Assembly: GCA_963799245.1 (NCBI GenBank)
Contig: CAWCWN010000004.1
Location: 1-64,000, forward strand
Source: CAWCWN01 sp963799245
GTDB lineage: Bacteria > Chloroflexota > Ktedonobacteria > Ktedonobacterales > Ktedonobacteraceae
DNA: 64,000 nt
Direction of reading: 5' to 3'
Under the pieces are notes generated by a model. That model was not told the origin of the DNA. It did no database searches and saw only the letters and a list, made by a program, of their open reading frames with translations. The position numbers were made by a program, and so were the translations under genes. The stretch's first letter is position 1, and each line of letters opens with the position of its first letter. This document shows positions 43,977-53,273 of the stretch, one piece after another.

Positions 43977-46104
43977 CGTCGATATACCAGCTTTATCAGC
44001 GCTGAGCAGCGTGCCTCTTCCGCGCGGGATAGAAAGCTCTCCCCTCTGGAGCCGCATTGCGCTCGGCGTAATAATGCTGCTCTCCATCTTTATGAATTTC
44101 TTTCAGCTCGGACAGAGCAGTTTCGGGAATCTCTACTATGCCGCCAGCGTCAGAAGTATGGCTGATAGCTGGCATAATTTCTTCTTTGTCTCGTTTGACC
44201 CGGGTGGTTTTGTCACTATCGACAAACCTCCGCTCGGTTTCTGGCTGCAGACCCTGAGCACTAAAATTTTCGGCTTTACCCCCTTCAGCGTTTTTCTGCC
44301 GCAGGCCATCTGCGGCGTTCTGGCGGTTTTGCTCCTCTACTTCCTGGTGCGCCGCCACTTCGGGGTGGTCGCGGGACTTATTGCAGCGCTGGCGCTGGCT
44401 GTAAGCCCGATCAGCGTCGTCACCAACCGCAATAATACGATTGATGCGACGCTGGCGCTGGTGCTCTTACTCGCGGCCTGGGCGGTAATCCGCGCCGCTG
44501 AGAGTGGCAGGCTGCGCTGGCTCCTGCTCTGCGCCGCATTTGTCGGCGTTGGTTTCAACGTCAAGATGGCGGAGGCGTACCTGGTGCTGCCCGCCCTCTT
44601 CCTGACCTACCTGCTCTGCGCGCCGCGCGCGCTCTGGACGCGTATCTGGCATCTGCTGCTTGCCGCGCTTGTACTGCTCATGATCTCGTTCTCCTGGGCG
44701 GCGACCGTCGACCTGACACCGGCCGCGCAGCGTCCCTACGTGGGCTCGACACAGGACAACTCGGAGATTAGCCTGGCCATTGGCTATAACGGCCTCAATC
44801 GCCTGCACATCGGTAACAGCGCCTTTGGCCGCGCCAGGAGGGCGGCCGGCAATAATGCGCCGGCGCCTCGAACTGGCAGGAACAGTGGTAGTGGCTCAGG
44901 TAACGCCACCAGCCGCCTGCAAGGGTTACAGGAAGAGGGTTTTAGATTTGGGGGCGGCGGCCCACTCGGCCTCTTCAGCTCATCCATGGGCGCCCAGATT
45001 GGCTGGTTGTTGCCATTTGCCTTGCTTGGGATTCTCGCCCTGGCCTGGCAGCGGCGTTTCAATTTTCAAAAAGATCGCCAGCAGCTGGCCCTGATCCTAT
45101 GGGGCTTCTGGCTGCTGACTATGGCGATCTTCTTTACCGTCGATGGCGCTCTCCACCAGTATTACCTGACGGAGATGGCCCCGGGACTGTGCGCAATGGT
45201 TGGTATTGGCCTGGTGGTGATGTGGAGGGATTATCGCAGCTCAGGCTGGCGCGGCTGGCTGCTGCCCATCGCGCTGCTGCTTACCGCCGTGGTGCAGATC
45301 AACATACTGCGGGACTACCCGTCATGGTCGCACTGGATGAGCCCCTTGATCGGCGTTCTCAGCGCGCTGGTCGTGATAGCTCTGCTGGTCCTGCGTCTCA
45401 GGCCGCGCATCAATCGCAATGCGGCCACGCTGCGAGTTGCCTCGGCGCTGGTGAGCGCCGGCATGCTGGCTCTGATCATCGCCCCGGCGAGCTGGGCCGC
45501 TTACTCGGTCATGCGCAACGTCGAATCCTCCGATCCCACTGCCGGCCCCACGGCCCAGGGCGGGTTCGGTTTTGCTGGCGCCGCGGGCACTGTCAGGGGT
45601 CAAAACGCGGCCGCCAGAAACCTGAGCGGCCTGGCAGCAGCCTTTGGCAGTTTTCTGGGGGGCTCCGCACAGGCCGATCCGACCTTAATCTCCTACCTGG
45701 AGTCTCACCAGGGCAATACAAAGTTCCTGGTTGCGACCACAAACGCGGGTACGGCTGAACCAATCATCCTGGCCACCAACAGGCCCGTGATGGCTATGGG
45801 CGGGTTCATCGGCAGCGATCCGATCCTGACAACTCTTGACCTGCAGACCCTCGTCAATAATGGTACAGTGCGCTTCTTCCTGATCAATTCGCCGCGCGCG
45901 ACCCAGGATCTGCTTGATCGCCTGCCTGCGCAGTATCGCGATCTCATCCCTGGCGGTAGCGGAAACCTTGGACAATACTCTTTGTCGACCTGGGTAAGCA
46001 ATCACTGCAGCGCTGTGCCGACAAGTGAGTGGCGCTCTGCGAGCGGGAGTGCGGCCGGCCTGGGTGCCAGTGAGCTCTATGATTGCGCGGGCATGCGCCG
46101 CTGA
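43966..46104 (+). CDS. GT39/ArnT-type membrane glycosyltransferase (YkcB-like)
   Basis: 712 residues from ATG 43966 (AAGGAG 6 nt upstream, inside the previous gene). The N-terminal PMT_2 domain has the first extracellular loop DPGGFVTIDKPPLGFWLQ, with the acidic residue and the DKPPL motif typical of ArnT/YkcB, then 11-12 helices. A Gly/Asn/Arg-rich loop (about 290-335) and a soluble C-terminal domain (about 570-710) follow. It transfers a sugar from a polyprenyl-phosphate donor to an extracytoplasmic acceptor. The partner is the upstream GtrA-GT2. Confidence 0.87.
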   Translation: MADSVDIPALSALSSVPLPRGIESSPLWSRIALGVIMLLSIFMNFFQLGQSSFGNLYYAASVRSMADSWHNFFFVSFDPGGFVTIDKPPLGFWLQTLSTKIFGFTPFSVFLPQAICGVLAVLLLYFLVRRHFGVVAGLIAALALAVSPISVVTNRNNTIDATLALVLLLAAWAVIRAAESGRLRWLLLCAAFVGVGFNVKMAEAYLVLPALFLTYLLCAPRALWTRIWHLLLAALVLLMISFSWAATVDLTPAAQRPYVGSTQDNSEISLAIGYNGLNRLHIGNSAFGRARRAAGNNAPAPRTGRNSGSGSGNATSRLQGLQEEGFRFGGGGPLGLFSSSMGAQIGWLLPFALLGILALAWQRRFNFQKDRQQLALILWGFWLLTMAIFFTVDGALHQYYLTEMAPGLCAMVGIGLVVMWRDYRSSGWRGWLLPIALLLTAVVQINILRDYPSWSHWMSPLIGVLSALVVIALLVLRLRPRINRNAATLRVASALVSAGMLALIIAPASWAAYSVMRNVESSDPTAGPTAQGGFGFAGAAGTVRGQNAAARNLSGLAAAFGSFLGGSAQADPTLISYLESHQGNTKFLVATTNAGTAEPIILATNRPVMAMGGFIGSDPILTTLDLQTLVNNGTVRFFLINSPRATQDLLDRLPAQYRDLIPGGSGNLGQYSLSTWVSNHCSAVPTSEWRSASGSAAGLGASELYDCAGMRR

Positions 46105-46156
46105 GCAAGGGGAGGCTCGCGCACCAGCCTGGTGCTGCGGGCCTCCCCTTGCTCAG
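46101..46156. terminator. Bidirectional terminator between convergent genes
   Basis: 16-bp perfect outer stem (46101-46116 with 46141-46156) plus inner GCACCAG / CTGGTGC. Both flanking stop codons (TGA 46102-46104 on plus; TGA complement 46153-46155 on minus) are inside the stem. Confidence 0.75.
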
Positions 46157-47790
46157 CCGAGCTTGATGTCGGCGCTGCGGAATTGGACAAGGCCAATGAG
46201 CAGCAACAGCGCGGCCACGCCGCTCATGCCCAGGAAGTTGCCCCAGTTCATGCCGAGAAAAACCGGGTTGCCATACAGGTGGAAGATTGAGAGCGACATA
46301 AGCCAGGCGGGAAATTTGATCATCCCCTCGAGCAACTCCTCCGCGTAAGCCAGAACGAGATACGCGGTCAATATGTTCAACAGGGGGGTATAGCGCAGGC
46401 GTCCCGCCAGGGCGTAGACCAATCCAATGGTAACCAGCTCCATAGGAAGCATGTTGAAGCTGGCGGCCAGTACCCTGCCCTGGTCGATGGAGAGGTGGGC
46501 GAGCTGGGCCCCGATGGTGATCGCGAACCAGGTCAGGACAGGAGGCAGGAGCAGCACGAGGGCGCTCGCGCCGTAACGCTCCAGCAGGACCCGCGGCCGC
46601 GCCTGCGGCGTACTGAAAATCAGCTCCAGCCGCCCGTTTTCCAGGTCCGCTGACCACTTCAAAGCCAGTACCAGCGCGAAGATCACCACCAGCGCCGGCA
46701 TGAACGTGAAGAGAAAGGTACCCAGCAGTCCTGCATTGGTGCTGGTAGGGGTGTCGAAAAAGAGCTGCTGCAGCATGGGTGTCTCCCGCACGAGTTTGTA
46801 GAACGGCTGCTGGATGGTGAGAGCGAGCAGCAGGCAGTAGACGCACAGGACCACCACACCCGACAGCCACCAGAAGGCGGACCAGCCCTCTGCGAAGAGA
46901 GTGTGCAGGGCCACACTGCGCGTCGAGGGCGCGCGCTCGGCCTGCCTCAGGCGTCGCGCAGCCTGAGGCAGGCCGCCGACGAACTGGCGCCGCCATGCGA
47001 AGGCCGCCCCGCCGATGTCGCGCCTGGCGAAAAGGACGGCGCTTCCCAACACGCAGAGCGCGGCGAGACCAGCCAGGAGCAGCGCCGCCCCCGGCTGGTC
47101 GGGGAAAGCGGGAATGAGTGGCCGGTTGAGATTGTAGTAGTAGAACGGCGAGAGGTACTGCACCCAGCTGCCATTGACCAGGCGCCCGGTGCTATCCAGG
47201 AGCAGGGCCAGCAGCAGCAGCCCGCTTGTCCAGCCCGCCGCCGCGCCACGGCTGGTTGTGAGCTGGGAGAGCAACAGCGCCAGCATGCCGAACAGGAAGG
47301 CCAGCAGGCTCAGGTTCAGCCCCGCGAGCAACGCTACAGACAAAGCGACATGCCCACCACCAAGACGGGCTTCACCGGCCACTGTCCCCAGCGCGAAGAG
47401 CAGCGCGATCAAGATCAGCGCCAGGGCCAGCGCAGCTATTTTCTCCAGCAGCAGGCGAACGCGCGGCTGTGGCGTGGCGAGCAGCACGTCCATCGTACCG
47501 CGTTCCTCTTCCCCACGCAGCAGGCGGGAACCTGCCAGGATAGGCCAGAAGCTGAGTATAAGCGGCAGGAAGGCCCCCATCCAGCGAAAGGTAATGAACC
47601 CCTCTGGTGTCTGGATTGCGTAGGGGTCGCCGAGAAAGCGGAAGAGCGTCGCGAGAGGGGCAAAACCAGCAATCACTGCTGGCGTGGCCTCCGCGAAGCC
47701 CGCGCTCATGAGCAATGCCAGTCCGAGGCCCCAGCCCAGGATCGCCACGCGGTAATCTCTGAACGATTTGCTCCAGATGCTGCGAAACAT
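46153..47790 (-). CDS. ABC-2 exporter permease, duplicated (about 12 TM)
   Basis: 545 residues. Two ABC-2-like halves, each starting with a cytoplasmic segment and six helices (first: MFRSIWSKSFRDYRVAILGW, RGEEERGTMDVLLATP; second: LENGRLELIFSTP). This fits the large bacterial exporter permeases annotated as polyketide-antibiotic exporters. It lies 10 bp after the ATPase gene on the same strand; together they form one transporter. Confidence 0.85.
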   Translation of the reverse strand: MFRSIWSKSFRDYRVAILGWGLGLALLMSAGFAEATPAVIAGFAPLATLFRFLGDPYAIQTPEGFITFRWMGAFLPLILSFWPILAGSRLLRGEEERGTMDVLLATPQPRVRLLLEKIAALALALILIALLFALGTVAGEARLGGGHVALSVALLAGLNLSLLAFLFGMLALLLSQLTTSRGAAAGWTSGLLLLALLLDSTGRLVNGSWVQYLSPFYYYNLNRPLIPAFPDQPGAALLLAGLAALCVLGSAVLFARRDIGGAAFAWRRQFVGGLPQAARRLRQAERAPSTRSVALHTLFAEGWSAFWWLSGVVVLCVYCLLLALTIQQPFYKLVRETPMLQQLFFDTPTSTNAGLLGTFLFTFMPALVVIFALVLALKWSADLENGRLELIFSTPQARPRVLLERYGASALVLLLPPVLTWFAITIGAQLAHLSIDQGRVLAASFNMLPMELVTIGLVYALAGRLRYTPLLNILTAYLVLAYAEELLEGMIKFPAWLMSLSIFHLYGNPVFLGMNWGNFLGMSGVAALLLLIGLVQFRSADIKLG

Positions 47791-47800
47791 ACATCACCTC

Positions 47801-48712
47801 CTATCCAGCCGGTACGGCTGGCTCCGGCGCATAGAAACGCAGGAAGATCTCTTCCAGCGTCGGCTCGTGCGTTGCCATCATCGTGGCGCCGTGCTGGCTC
47901 GCGCCGGCCATGATCTCCGTCATAGTCCCCTGGACATGTAGTTGCAGCGTGCGCTCATCCACTCCCCGTGCTACGCTGACCACGCCGCTCAGTGACCTGA
48001 ACCAGTCGGCGGAGGCCGGGCCAGGGAAGGTCAACTCTACAACGTGCTGGTGGATGTCTTTGAGTGCCGCGACATGGTCGATCTTGACCAGCCGCCCCTC
48101 GCGGATGATCGCCACGCGGTCGCAGGTGTGCTCCACCTCGGGCAGGATATGCGAGGAGAGGAGGACAGTGCGTCCAGCGGCGCGCACCTCGGCCACCATC
48201 GTATAGAATTCCTGCTGGTTGAGCGGATCCAGGCCACTGGTTGGTTCGTCCAGGATGAGCACGCGCGGCCGATGCATGAAGGCCTGCACCAGCCCCAGTT
48301 TCTGTTTGTTGCCGTGCGAGTACTCGCGCAAGCGTTTGCTGGGATCCAGGCCCAGGCGCTCCACCAAGCTGCGCAGGTAGGCCTGGTCCACACCGCCGCG
48401 CAGGTGTGCAAGGTACGCGAGAATCTGCGCGCCGCGCATCCCAGGATCGAAGGCGAACTCACCAGGCAGGTAGCCGACCAGCCGTTTTACCTGCGTGGAC
48501 TGTGTCCAGCAATCTTGCCCACCGATGGTGGCGCTCCCACTATTGGCGTGCAGCAGGCCCATCAGGATACGCATGGTCGTAGTCTTGCCCGCGCCGTTGG
48601 GACCCAGGAAGCCGAAGACCTCGCCCTCCTGTATGGCGAAGCTGATGTCGATGATGCCCCGGCTGCCGCCGTAGCTTTTATTGAGCTGCGTGGTTTGAAT
48701 AATGGTTGGCAT
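47801..48712 (-). CDS. ABC exporter ATPase
   Basis: 303 residues. Walker A GPNGAGKTTT, signature YSHGNKQK (HG replaces the usual SGG), Walker B VLILDEPT, H-loop LSSHILPEVEH, and a C-terminal extension ending PTLEEIFLRFY. It pairs with the duplicated permease downstream. The TetR gene upstream on the same strand is the likely regulator. Confidence 0.9.
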   Translation of the reverse strand: MPTIIQTTQLNKSYGGSRGIIDISFAIQEGEVFGFLGPNGAGKTTTMRILMGLLHANSGSATIGGQDCWTQSTQVKRLVGYLPGEFAFDPGMRGAQILAYLAHLRGGVDQAYLRSLVERLGLDPSKRLREYSHGNKQKLGLVQAFMHRPRVLILDEPTSGLDPLNQQEFYTMVAEVRAAGRTVLLSSHILPEVEHTCDRVAIIREGRLVKIDHVAALKDIHQHVVELTFPGPASADWFRSLSGVVSVARGVDERTLQLHVQGTMTEIMAGASQHGATMMATHEPTLEEIFLRFYAPEPAVPAG

Positions 48713-48814
48713 ACGTGTTTCCCTCCCTTCTTTTCTCAGCAGCCCAGCGATGCCGTTCAGACGGCTCGCCGATGATCTGCAAGCAATACCTCAGAACTAC
48801 GAGAACTGGCGCTT

Positions 48815-49504
48815 CTACGGCTTCTTTTCCGGGGGATCAACCACCATGCCGGCAACGACGGATGCAACGATATACTCACGTGCACCGGCAAGTGCCGCGG
48901 CAGAGGAGACATCTTCACCTGGCAGAACCGTCTGATACAGGGGAATGGAGGTGAGATAGGACCAGCACATCTGCTCGGCCAGGACAAGCTGGATTAGGGG
49001 ATCGATATGCGATCTCAGCAGCCCGGCCCTGCGAGCTCTGTCAAAGATTTCCCTGATCTGGTCAATATCCTCCGTCTCAAATTGCGTGGCGATCTTTGCG
49101 TACGTCTGCCAGCCCTCGGCCTGCTCCCAGAGCAGAATGCGCATGAGGCGCGGATGCTCGATCAGGTAATCGAACAGCGCTCCAATAGCTGTTGCGATGA
49201 AGTTCCTGAGCCTGAGAGCGTCGCAGGCAATGCCTTCGTCTGCCAGCAATGGGGCCAGGATGCGCTCACCGAAGGCATGCATATCCCTGTCGGCGCGCTG
49301 ATTTACAGCCGCATAGAGGCCGAGCTTATCGCCAAAGTACTGACCGATCAGGCTTTTGTTGTAGCCGGATAATGCCGCGATGGCATCGAAACGTGCCCCA
49401 TCGAAACCGTTCTCGGCGAAGACCGTTTCTGCTGCGTTGAGAATCGCCTCCCGTGTGCCTCTGGCGTTATGTTCTCTGCTGCGTCGAGGTTCAGGCATGT
49501 TCAT
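48815..49504 (-). CDS. TetR-family transcriptional regulator
   Basis: 229 residues. N-terminal HTH (TREAILNAAETVFAENGFDG, DAIAALSGYNKSLIGQYFGDK) and a long helical ligand domain. A 48-bp perfect palindrome ends 9 bp before its start codon and is the obvious operator. Probably autoregulated and controlling the ABC exporter genes that follow. Confidence 0.9.
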   Translation of the reverse strand: MNMPEPRRSREHNARGTREAILNAAETVFAENGFDGARFDAIAALSGYNKSLIGQYFGDKLGLYAAVNQRADRDMHAFGERILAPLLADEGIACDALRLRNFIATAIGALFDYLIEHPRLMRILLWEQAEGWQTYAKIATQFETEDIDQIREIFDRARRAGLLRSHIDPLIQLVLAEQMCWSYLTSIPLYQTVLPGEDVSSAAALAGAREYIVASVVAGMVVDPPEKKP

Positions 49505-49512
49505 CTCACTCT

Positions 49513-49560
49513 TCTATAATCTAACCAGATAGTTAATTAACTATCTGGTTAGATTATAGA
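49513..49560. promoter_or_regulatory. 48-bp perfect palindromic operator
   Basis: Arms 49513-49536 and 49537-49560 are exact reverse complements with no spacer (core AGTTAATTAACT; half-site TAATCTAACCAGATAG). TetR family operators are dyads, but a perfect 48-bp one is unusually long and could bind two dimers. The gene on the other side begins only at 49885. Confidence 0.8.
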
Positions 49561-49796
49561 GGCCAGGAGCGAGGAAGTCAAGGGGAGCCTCTGCAGTATG
49601 CGGGCCATGATACCCGCGCGGCATATGGCGAAAACGCTTCCTTGCGGACGTACGATGGACATGCTGATTCTTCATTCCTTCTACTATAGCAACGAAGGCG
49701 GCGAGAAGCAAAATAGTCGCCCTTTAGTACGGTCGGCCTTGCCGCGGGGCGCCAGGGCGCCCAGAAAAACGCGGGCGCGTCAGGTGGTACAATAGA

Positions 49797-49839
49797 CAGG
49801 TGGCACGCTGTAGCGGCGGCCGCTACAGCGTGCCACCTG
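49797..49839. terminator. 21-bp perfect inverted repeat
   Basis: Arms 49797-49817 and 49819-49839 with a single-base centre, located 46 bp before the PIG-L gene. Same style as the palindromes at 6789 and 53207. No U-tract. Role as terminator, operator or mobile repeat is open. Confidence 0.5.
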
Positions 49840-49884
49840 GGAATACGCAAGATCTGAAACATAGAAATAGGAGTGCGTTTGAGC

Positions 49885-50604
49885 ATGAGCCAGCAACAAC
49901 ATAGTGAAAAGGTAACGAGGGCGATGGTAGTCTTTGCCCACCCCGATGATGCCGAGTTCGGCTGTGGGGGCACGGTGTCCAGGTGGGCGAGCGAGGGCGT
50001 GGAGTTTGTCTATGTCGTGGCAACTGACGGCAGCAAAGGGTCCGCGGATCCAGAAATGAGCAGCGCGCGGCTGATCGCGACGCGCCGCGAGGAGCAGCGC
50101 GCTGCGGCGGCGGCCCTGGGAGTCAAAGATGTCGTATTTCTGGACTATGCCGATGGCTACCTTGAGCATACCCTCGCCCTGCGCAAGGACATCGCCCGTG
50201 CTATTCGCCAGTACCGTCCCCAGCGCCTGATTACTATGACGCCCTATCGCTCGTTCTCGATCAGCGGGTCTATCAATCACCCCGATCATCTGGCGGTCGG
50301 CGATGCCGCGCTCGCGGCAGTGTATCCAACCGCCCGTGATCGCCTGACCTTTCCCGAACTGCTTGCGGAAGGATTTGAGCCGCACAAGGTCGCTGAAGTC
50401 TATGTGATGGGAAGCGACGCTCCGGACACCTGGATCGACATCGAGCAGTCGCTCGACAGGAAGATAGAGGCTCTGCTCAAGCACAGCAGCCAGATTCGCT
50501 CGTCTGAAACGCTCGAGCGCGTGCGTGATCGCGCCAGGGAGACCGCCCAGGGTCACGATATGCCCTATGCCGAATGCTTTAAGAAGTTTACCCTCCCAGG
50601 CTAG
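49885..50604 (+). CDS. PIG-L/LmbE-family deacetylase
   Basis: 239 residues from ATG 49885 (GGAG 11 nt upstream; GTG 49873 possible). The zinc motif AHPDD lies at residues 18-22 and the distal metal ligand in NHPDHLAVGDA at about 131. The family removes acetyl groups from GlcNAc-type substrates (mycothiol or bacillithiol pathways, glycolipids). No thiol-pathway partner is adjacent. Confidence 0.88.
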   Translation: MSQQQHSEKVTRAMVVFAHPDDAEFGCGGTVSRWASEGVEFVYVVATDGSKGSADPEMSSARLIATRREEQRAAAAALGVKDVVFLDYADGYLEHTLALRKDIARAIRQYRPQRLITMTPYRSFSISGSINHPDHLAVGDAALAAVYPTARDRLTFPELLAEGFEPHKVAEVYVMGSDAPDTWIDIEQSLDRKIEALLKHSSQIRSSETLERVRDRARETAQGHDMPYAECFKKFTLPG

Positions 50605-50613
50605 TTACACTGA

Positions 50614-50719
50614 CGATGCGCTGCAGGCGAGCAAGGTCGCGGAAGATGAGCATGGCCCGTTTGTAGGTGACGAAGCGACGCGCAAAGCCGATGAGGAGGG
50701 CGCTGGGATCGAGCATATC
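50614..50719 (-). pseudogene. Internal remnant of an alpha-glucan phosphorylase
   Basis: On the minus strand the frame reads DMLDPSALLIGFARRF, then VTYKRAMLIFRDLARLQRI, the highly conserved LTIGFARRFATYKRA block of glycogen/alpha-glucan phosphorylases of the short type. Only about 35 codons remain, starting next to the PIG-L stop codon. Confidence 0.78.
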
Positions 50720-50774
50720 GCTGATGAAACAGGCGTCAGAGGCATACGCCCCGCAGGAATTTCACTTTGCGCAA

Positions 50775-51677
50775 TTACTGCTCCTTACGCGCCATGGCCT
50801 CTTCATGCCAGGGATCGTTGAGATCCGCTAACATGCTATTTGGACCAATGTCCGTGAGCCGATATCCCCCGGGATAAAGGCGAAAGCTGGTATCCTCCAC
50901 GGTATAGCGTTTAGCGCGCGGCGGGAAGAAGTGCAGGATAAAGGCACGCGTTTTGAGCGCCGCGGCCAGCGCTGCGCGCAAGAGCATAGGGGGCCGAGGA
51001 AAGCCGAAGGCGGCGAGCATGGCATCGTCCAGCAGAGCGTAGGTGGCAGGTCGCAGCGCTTTGCGCGCAAATGTGGGCAGCGGGAACCAGCTCAGGAAGA
51101 GATCGCGCGTCGCCTCCCCGATGCGTTGATTGCTGCTGGTAAAGCGAAACTGCTCGCGTTCGTAGACCTTCGACCATTGCGCGAAGGCCTCAAAGCTGTC
51201 CGGGATATCTTTGATGTTCATGCGACGACCAATCTCGCGCCAGAAATAATAGGCGGCCAGCCGTTCCTGCCGACACATTTTGCGCCAGCCAAAGCGCGCA
51301 TTCCAGCGAATCGGCTCATAGATAAAGACCGAGAGGACGTAGAGATAATCGTCATTGTTGATCGGGAAGTGTTTATGGATGCGATTCATACGCCGCAGCG
51401 CTGCTCGCCCGCGCTCGCTGTCGTAGCCAAACGAAGTGAGTTCCGCCACGATGATCGCGGTGTCGTCATAGCGTTTCTGGGTGTAGTTGGCGAATTCCCC
51501 CGAGCGGTCTAGCAGCGCCGATATGCCGGGAATACAGTACGTGCGAAATAAAGCGAGTTCGAAAGCCCTCGCCTGGTCCCAGGGAAAATCGTAGCCACAC
51601 ATCAATTGATAGATTGCGACGTGGTCCTTTTGCGGATCAAGTTGCTGAATGCGACGCAGGATAGCATAGCGGCCCAT
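50775..51677 (-). CDS. MpaB-like oxygenase family protein (DUF2236 type)
   Basis: 300 residues from ATG 51677 (AAAGGG 8 nt upstream); 307 from ATG 51698. The helical protein carries the family's pattern of RxxxH-like and acidic residues (RYAILRRIQQLDPQKDHVAIYQL, RIHKHFPINNDDYLYVLSVFIYEP, FWREIGRRMNI). Members include MpaB and latex-clearing proteins, haem-dependent oxygenases. The substrate is unknown. The call rests on pattern recognition and is moderately sure. Confidence 0.7.
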   Translation of the reverse strand: MGRYAILRRIQQLDPQKDHVAIYQLMCGYDFPWDQARAFELALFRTYCIPGISALLDRSGEFANYTQKRYDDTAIIVAELTSFGYDSERGRAALRRMNRIHKHFPINNDDYLYVLSVFIYEPIRWNARFGWRKMCRQERLAAYYFWREIGRRMNIKDIPDSFEAFAQWSKVYEREQFRFTSSNQRIGEATRDLFLSWFPLPTFARKALRPATYALLDDAMLAAFGFPRPPMLLRAALAAALKTRAFILHFFPPRAKRYTVEDTSFRLYPGGYRLTDIGPNSMLADLNDPWHEEAMARKEQ

Positions 51678-51852
51678 AGGGTACCCTTTCGTTTCCATAT
51701 CATATCATGCGAACGAGCGAGACATGCCCAGCACATGCTCGCCAGGACAGGTATATAGTGTATACGCTGTATCGTTGCAAGTCTACTATTATTTATCGTC
51801 AAAAACCTTCTTCCCGCACGCTATGCCATGCAGCCTGGATGATACGAGAAAA

Positions 51853-51894
51853 CGGCGGGGATGGCAAACATCATTCTGTTCGTCATCCCCGCCG
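51853..51894 (-). terminator. Terminator hairpin after the crotonase remnant
   Basis: 11-bp perfect stem CGGCGGGGATG / CATCCCCGCCG with a 20-nt loop, 31 bp beyond the stop of the minus-strand crotonase fragment. Confidence 0.55.
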
Positions 51895-51924
51895 CTGCAC
51901 AACTCCTCAATTTTCCGCCTGTAG

Positions 51925-52245
51925 CTAGCGAGCCTTGAAGCTGGCCAGGCGCTTCTCAACGTAGAAGGACAGCGCATATTGCATGACCTCGTCCCAGTAG
52001 TTCTCAGATGCGTAGATGTAGTTGATCAGGCCAAGTTCAAGCGCCTCCTCAAAACTGATCAGCTTCCCCTCGCTCATGAGTTCAATGGCCTTGTTCTTGG
52101 GCAGGGCACGCGCCAGGCGCTGCGTGCCACCCGTGCCTGGCAGCACACCGAGGTTGACCTCGGGCAGGCCCACCTTGCCGCCGCCCTGGCGCGTGATGCG
52201 CAGATCACAGGCCAGGGCGATCTCCAGTCCGCCGCCGATCACCAT
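51925..52245 (-). pseudogene. C-terminal part of an enoyl-CoA hydratase/isomerase
   Basis: 106 codons starting within the crotonase core (VIGGGLEIALACDLRI, GLPEVNLGVLPGTGGTQRL with the second catalytic Glu region) and continuing to a normal C-terminus. About 110-150 N-terminal residues, including the first oxyanion-hole strand, are absent. Homology stops sharply at 52245 next to an AT-rich sequence. Inactive as it stands. Confidence 0.8.
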
Positions 52246-52392
52246 TTATAAATAACAAAAATTCTTTCTCACGCAGATATTGCTTCTATGCGAGGCCGAA
52301 AAACGTATCATGTAAGGAATGCATGCGTATCCCCCCTCAGGAGAAGTGCCCGGGGACGGCGTTGGCTCGTGAGTTGACATAACATGGCATAG

Positions 52393-52408
52393 TATCCCTG
52401 CAGGGATA
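52393..52408. repeat. 16-bp palindrome
   Basis: TATCCCTGCAGGGATA, in a 230-bp stretch without genes between the crotonase remnant and the BON gene. Possibly an operator; nothing else supports it. Confidence 0.3.
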
Positions 52409-52475
52409 CCAGGCCATATTGAGCGTTACAAGCCGCGCCTGTTGGGGGGGCGCTATGCTTCATCTTTTGTGGTGA

Positions 52476-52990
52476 TTATGGGACGGGTGAGACCACGATG
52501 CGGTTCTCACCCTCGATGACGCCGGGAGACGACCAGGCGGTATCCTCCGCCGCCTGCTTCTCTGCATAGGAACGGACCGTCCCACGCAGGATGACCTTGC
52601 TGCCCTCTACTTCGACCGTGATATTCCTGGCATCGGTCGCGGCATTGCGGACGAGGGCCTGCTCGATCTTCTGCTTCAGGTCCGCCGGCAGCGGGTGGGG
52701 CCTGACGGTGATGAGATTGATGACGCCCTTGATGCCTGATATGTGGCGTATGGCGCGCTCAGCCTCTCTCTTCTCGAAGGCGTAATCGACCTCACCCTTG
52801 AGGGTGATCCAGCCCTGGCTGACCGTCACCTCTATTTTGCCGGCCGGGATGCCTGCATCCCAGCGCAGGGCATCGAGCACGGCTTTGGCGAGGTCGGCAT
52901 CGGTGCGTTCAGCTTTGCTGCATGCTCGCTGTCAGGCTCATGCCTGGCAGTAATAACTTGATTGACCATCTTCTTCTTAACATCTGCCAT
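52476..52990 (-). CDS. BON-domain protein, frameshifted near the N-terminus
   Basis: Two BON domains (about residues 20-90, GKIEVTVSQGWITLKGEVDY; and about 95-165, ITVEVEGSKVILRGTVRSY). From ATG 52990 the frame gives MADVKKKMVNQVITARHEPD and then loses the BON frame near 52915; the downstream frame reads ERTDADLAKAVLDALRWDAG. One indel rejoins them. ATG 52880 is the first start in the intact part and would truncate domain 1. BON domains bind phospholipid or protect against osmotic stress. Confidence 0.75.
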
Positions 52991-53206
52991 CTCACTTCAC
53001 AATGAGAAGTATTTAAGCAGTTGTATTCATAGTATACGGCCTCTAGAGTGCTTTGGCAAGTATTTAAAGATAATTATCCACTATTTATATGAACAAAATA
53101 ATATTTTCTGTAGAGAGGATGGCTACTGCAAGGCGGATGTGTGGCAAGTGAGGCGCTTATGTGCACGGCTTTGCGGTGAGAACCTGCTGGCGCAAAAAGC
53201 GCGAGC

Positions 53207-53248
53207 GCTGAGGCGATGTGAAAGAAGACCCTTTCACATCGCCTCAGC
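53207..53248. terminator. 18-bp perfect hairpin after the integrase
   Basis: Arms 53207-53224 and 53231-53248 with loop AAGACC, 26 bp beyond the stop of the minus-strand integrase. No U-tract. Confidence 0.55.
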
Positions 53249-53273
53249 TGTCCATGAGGTCGTGTGTGGAGCA

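Noticed and set aside
46903..47913. 336-codon plus-strand ORF
   Set aside because: Antisense to the duplicated ABC-2 permease. Charged low-complexity shadow.
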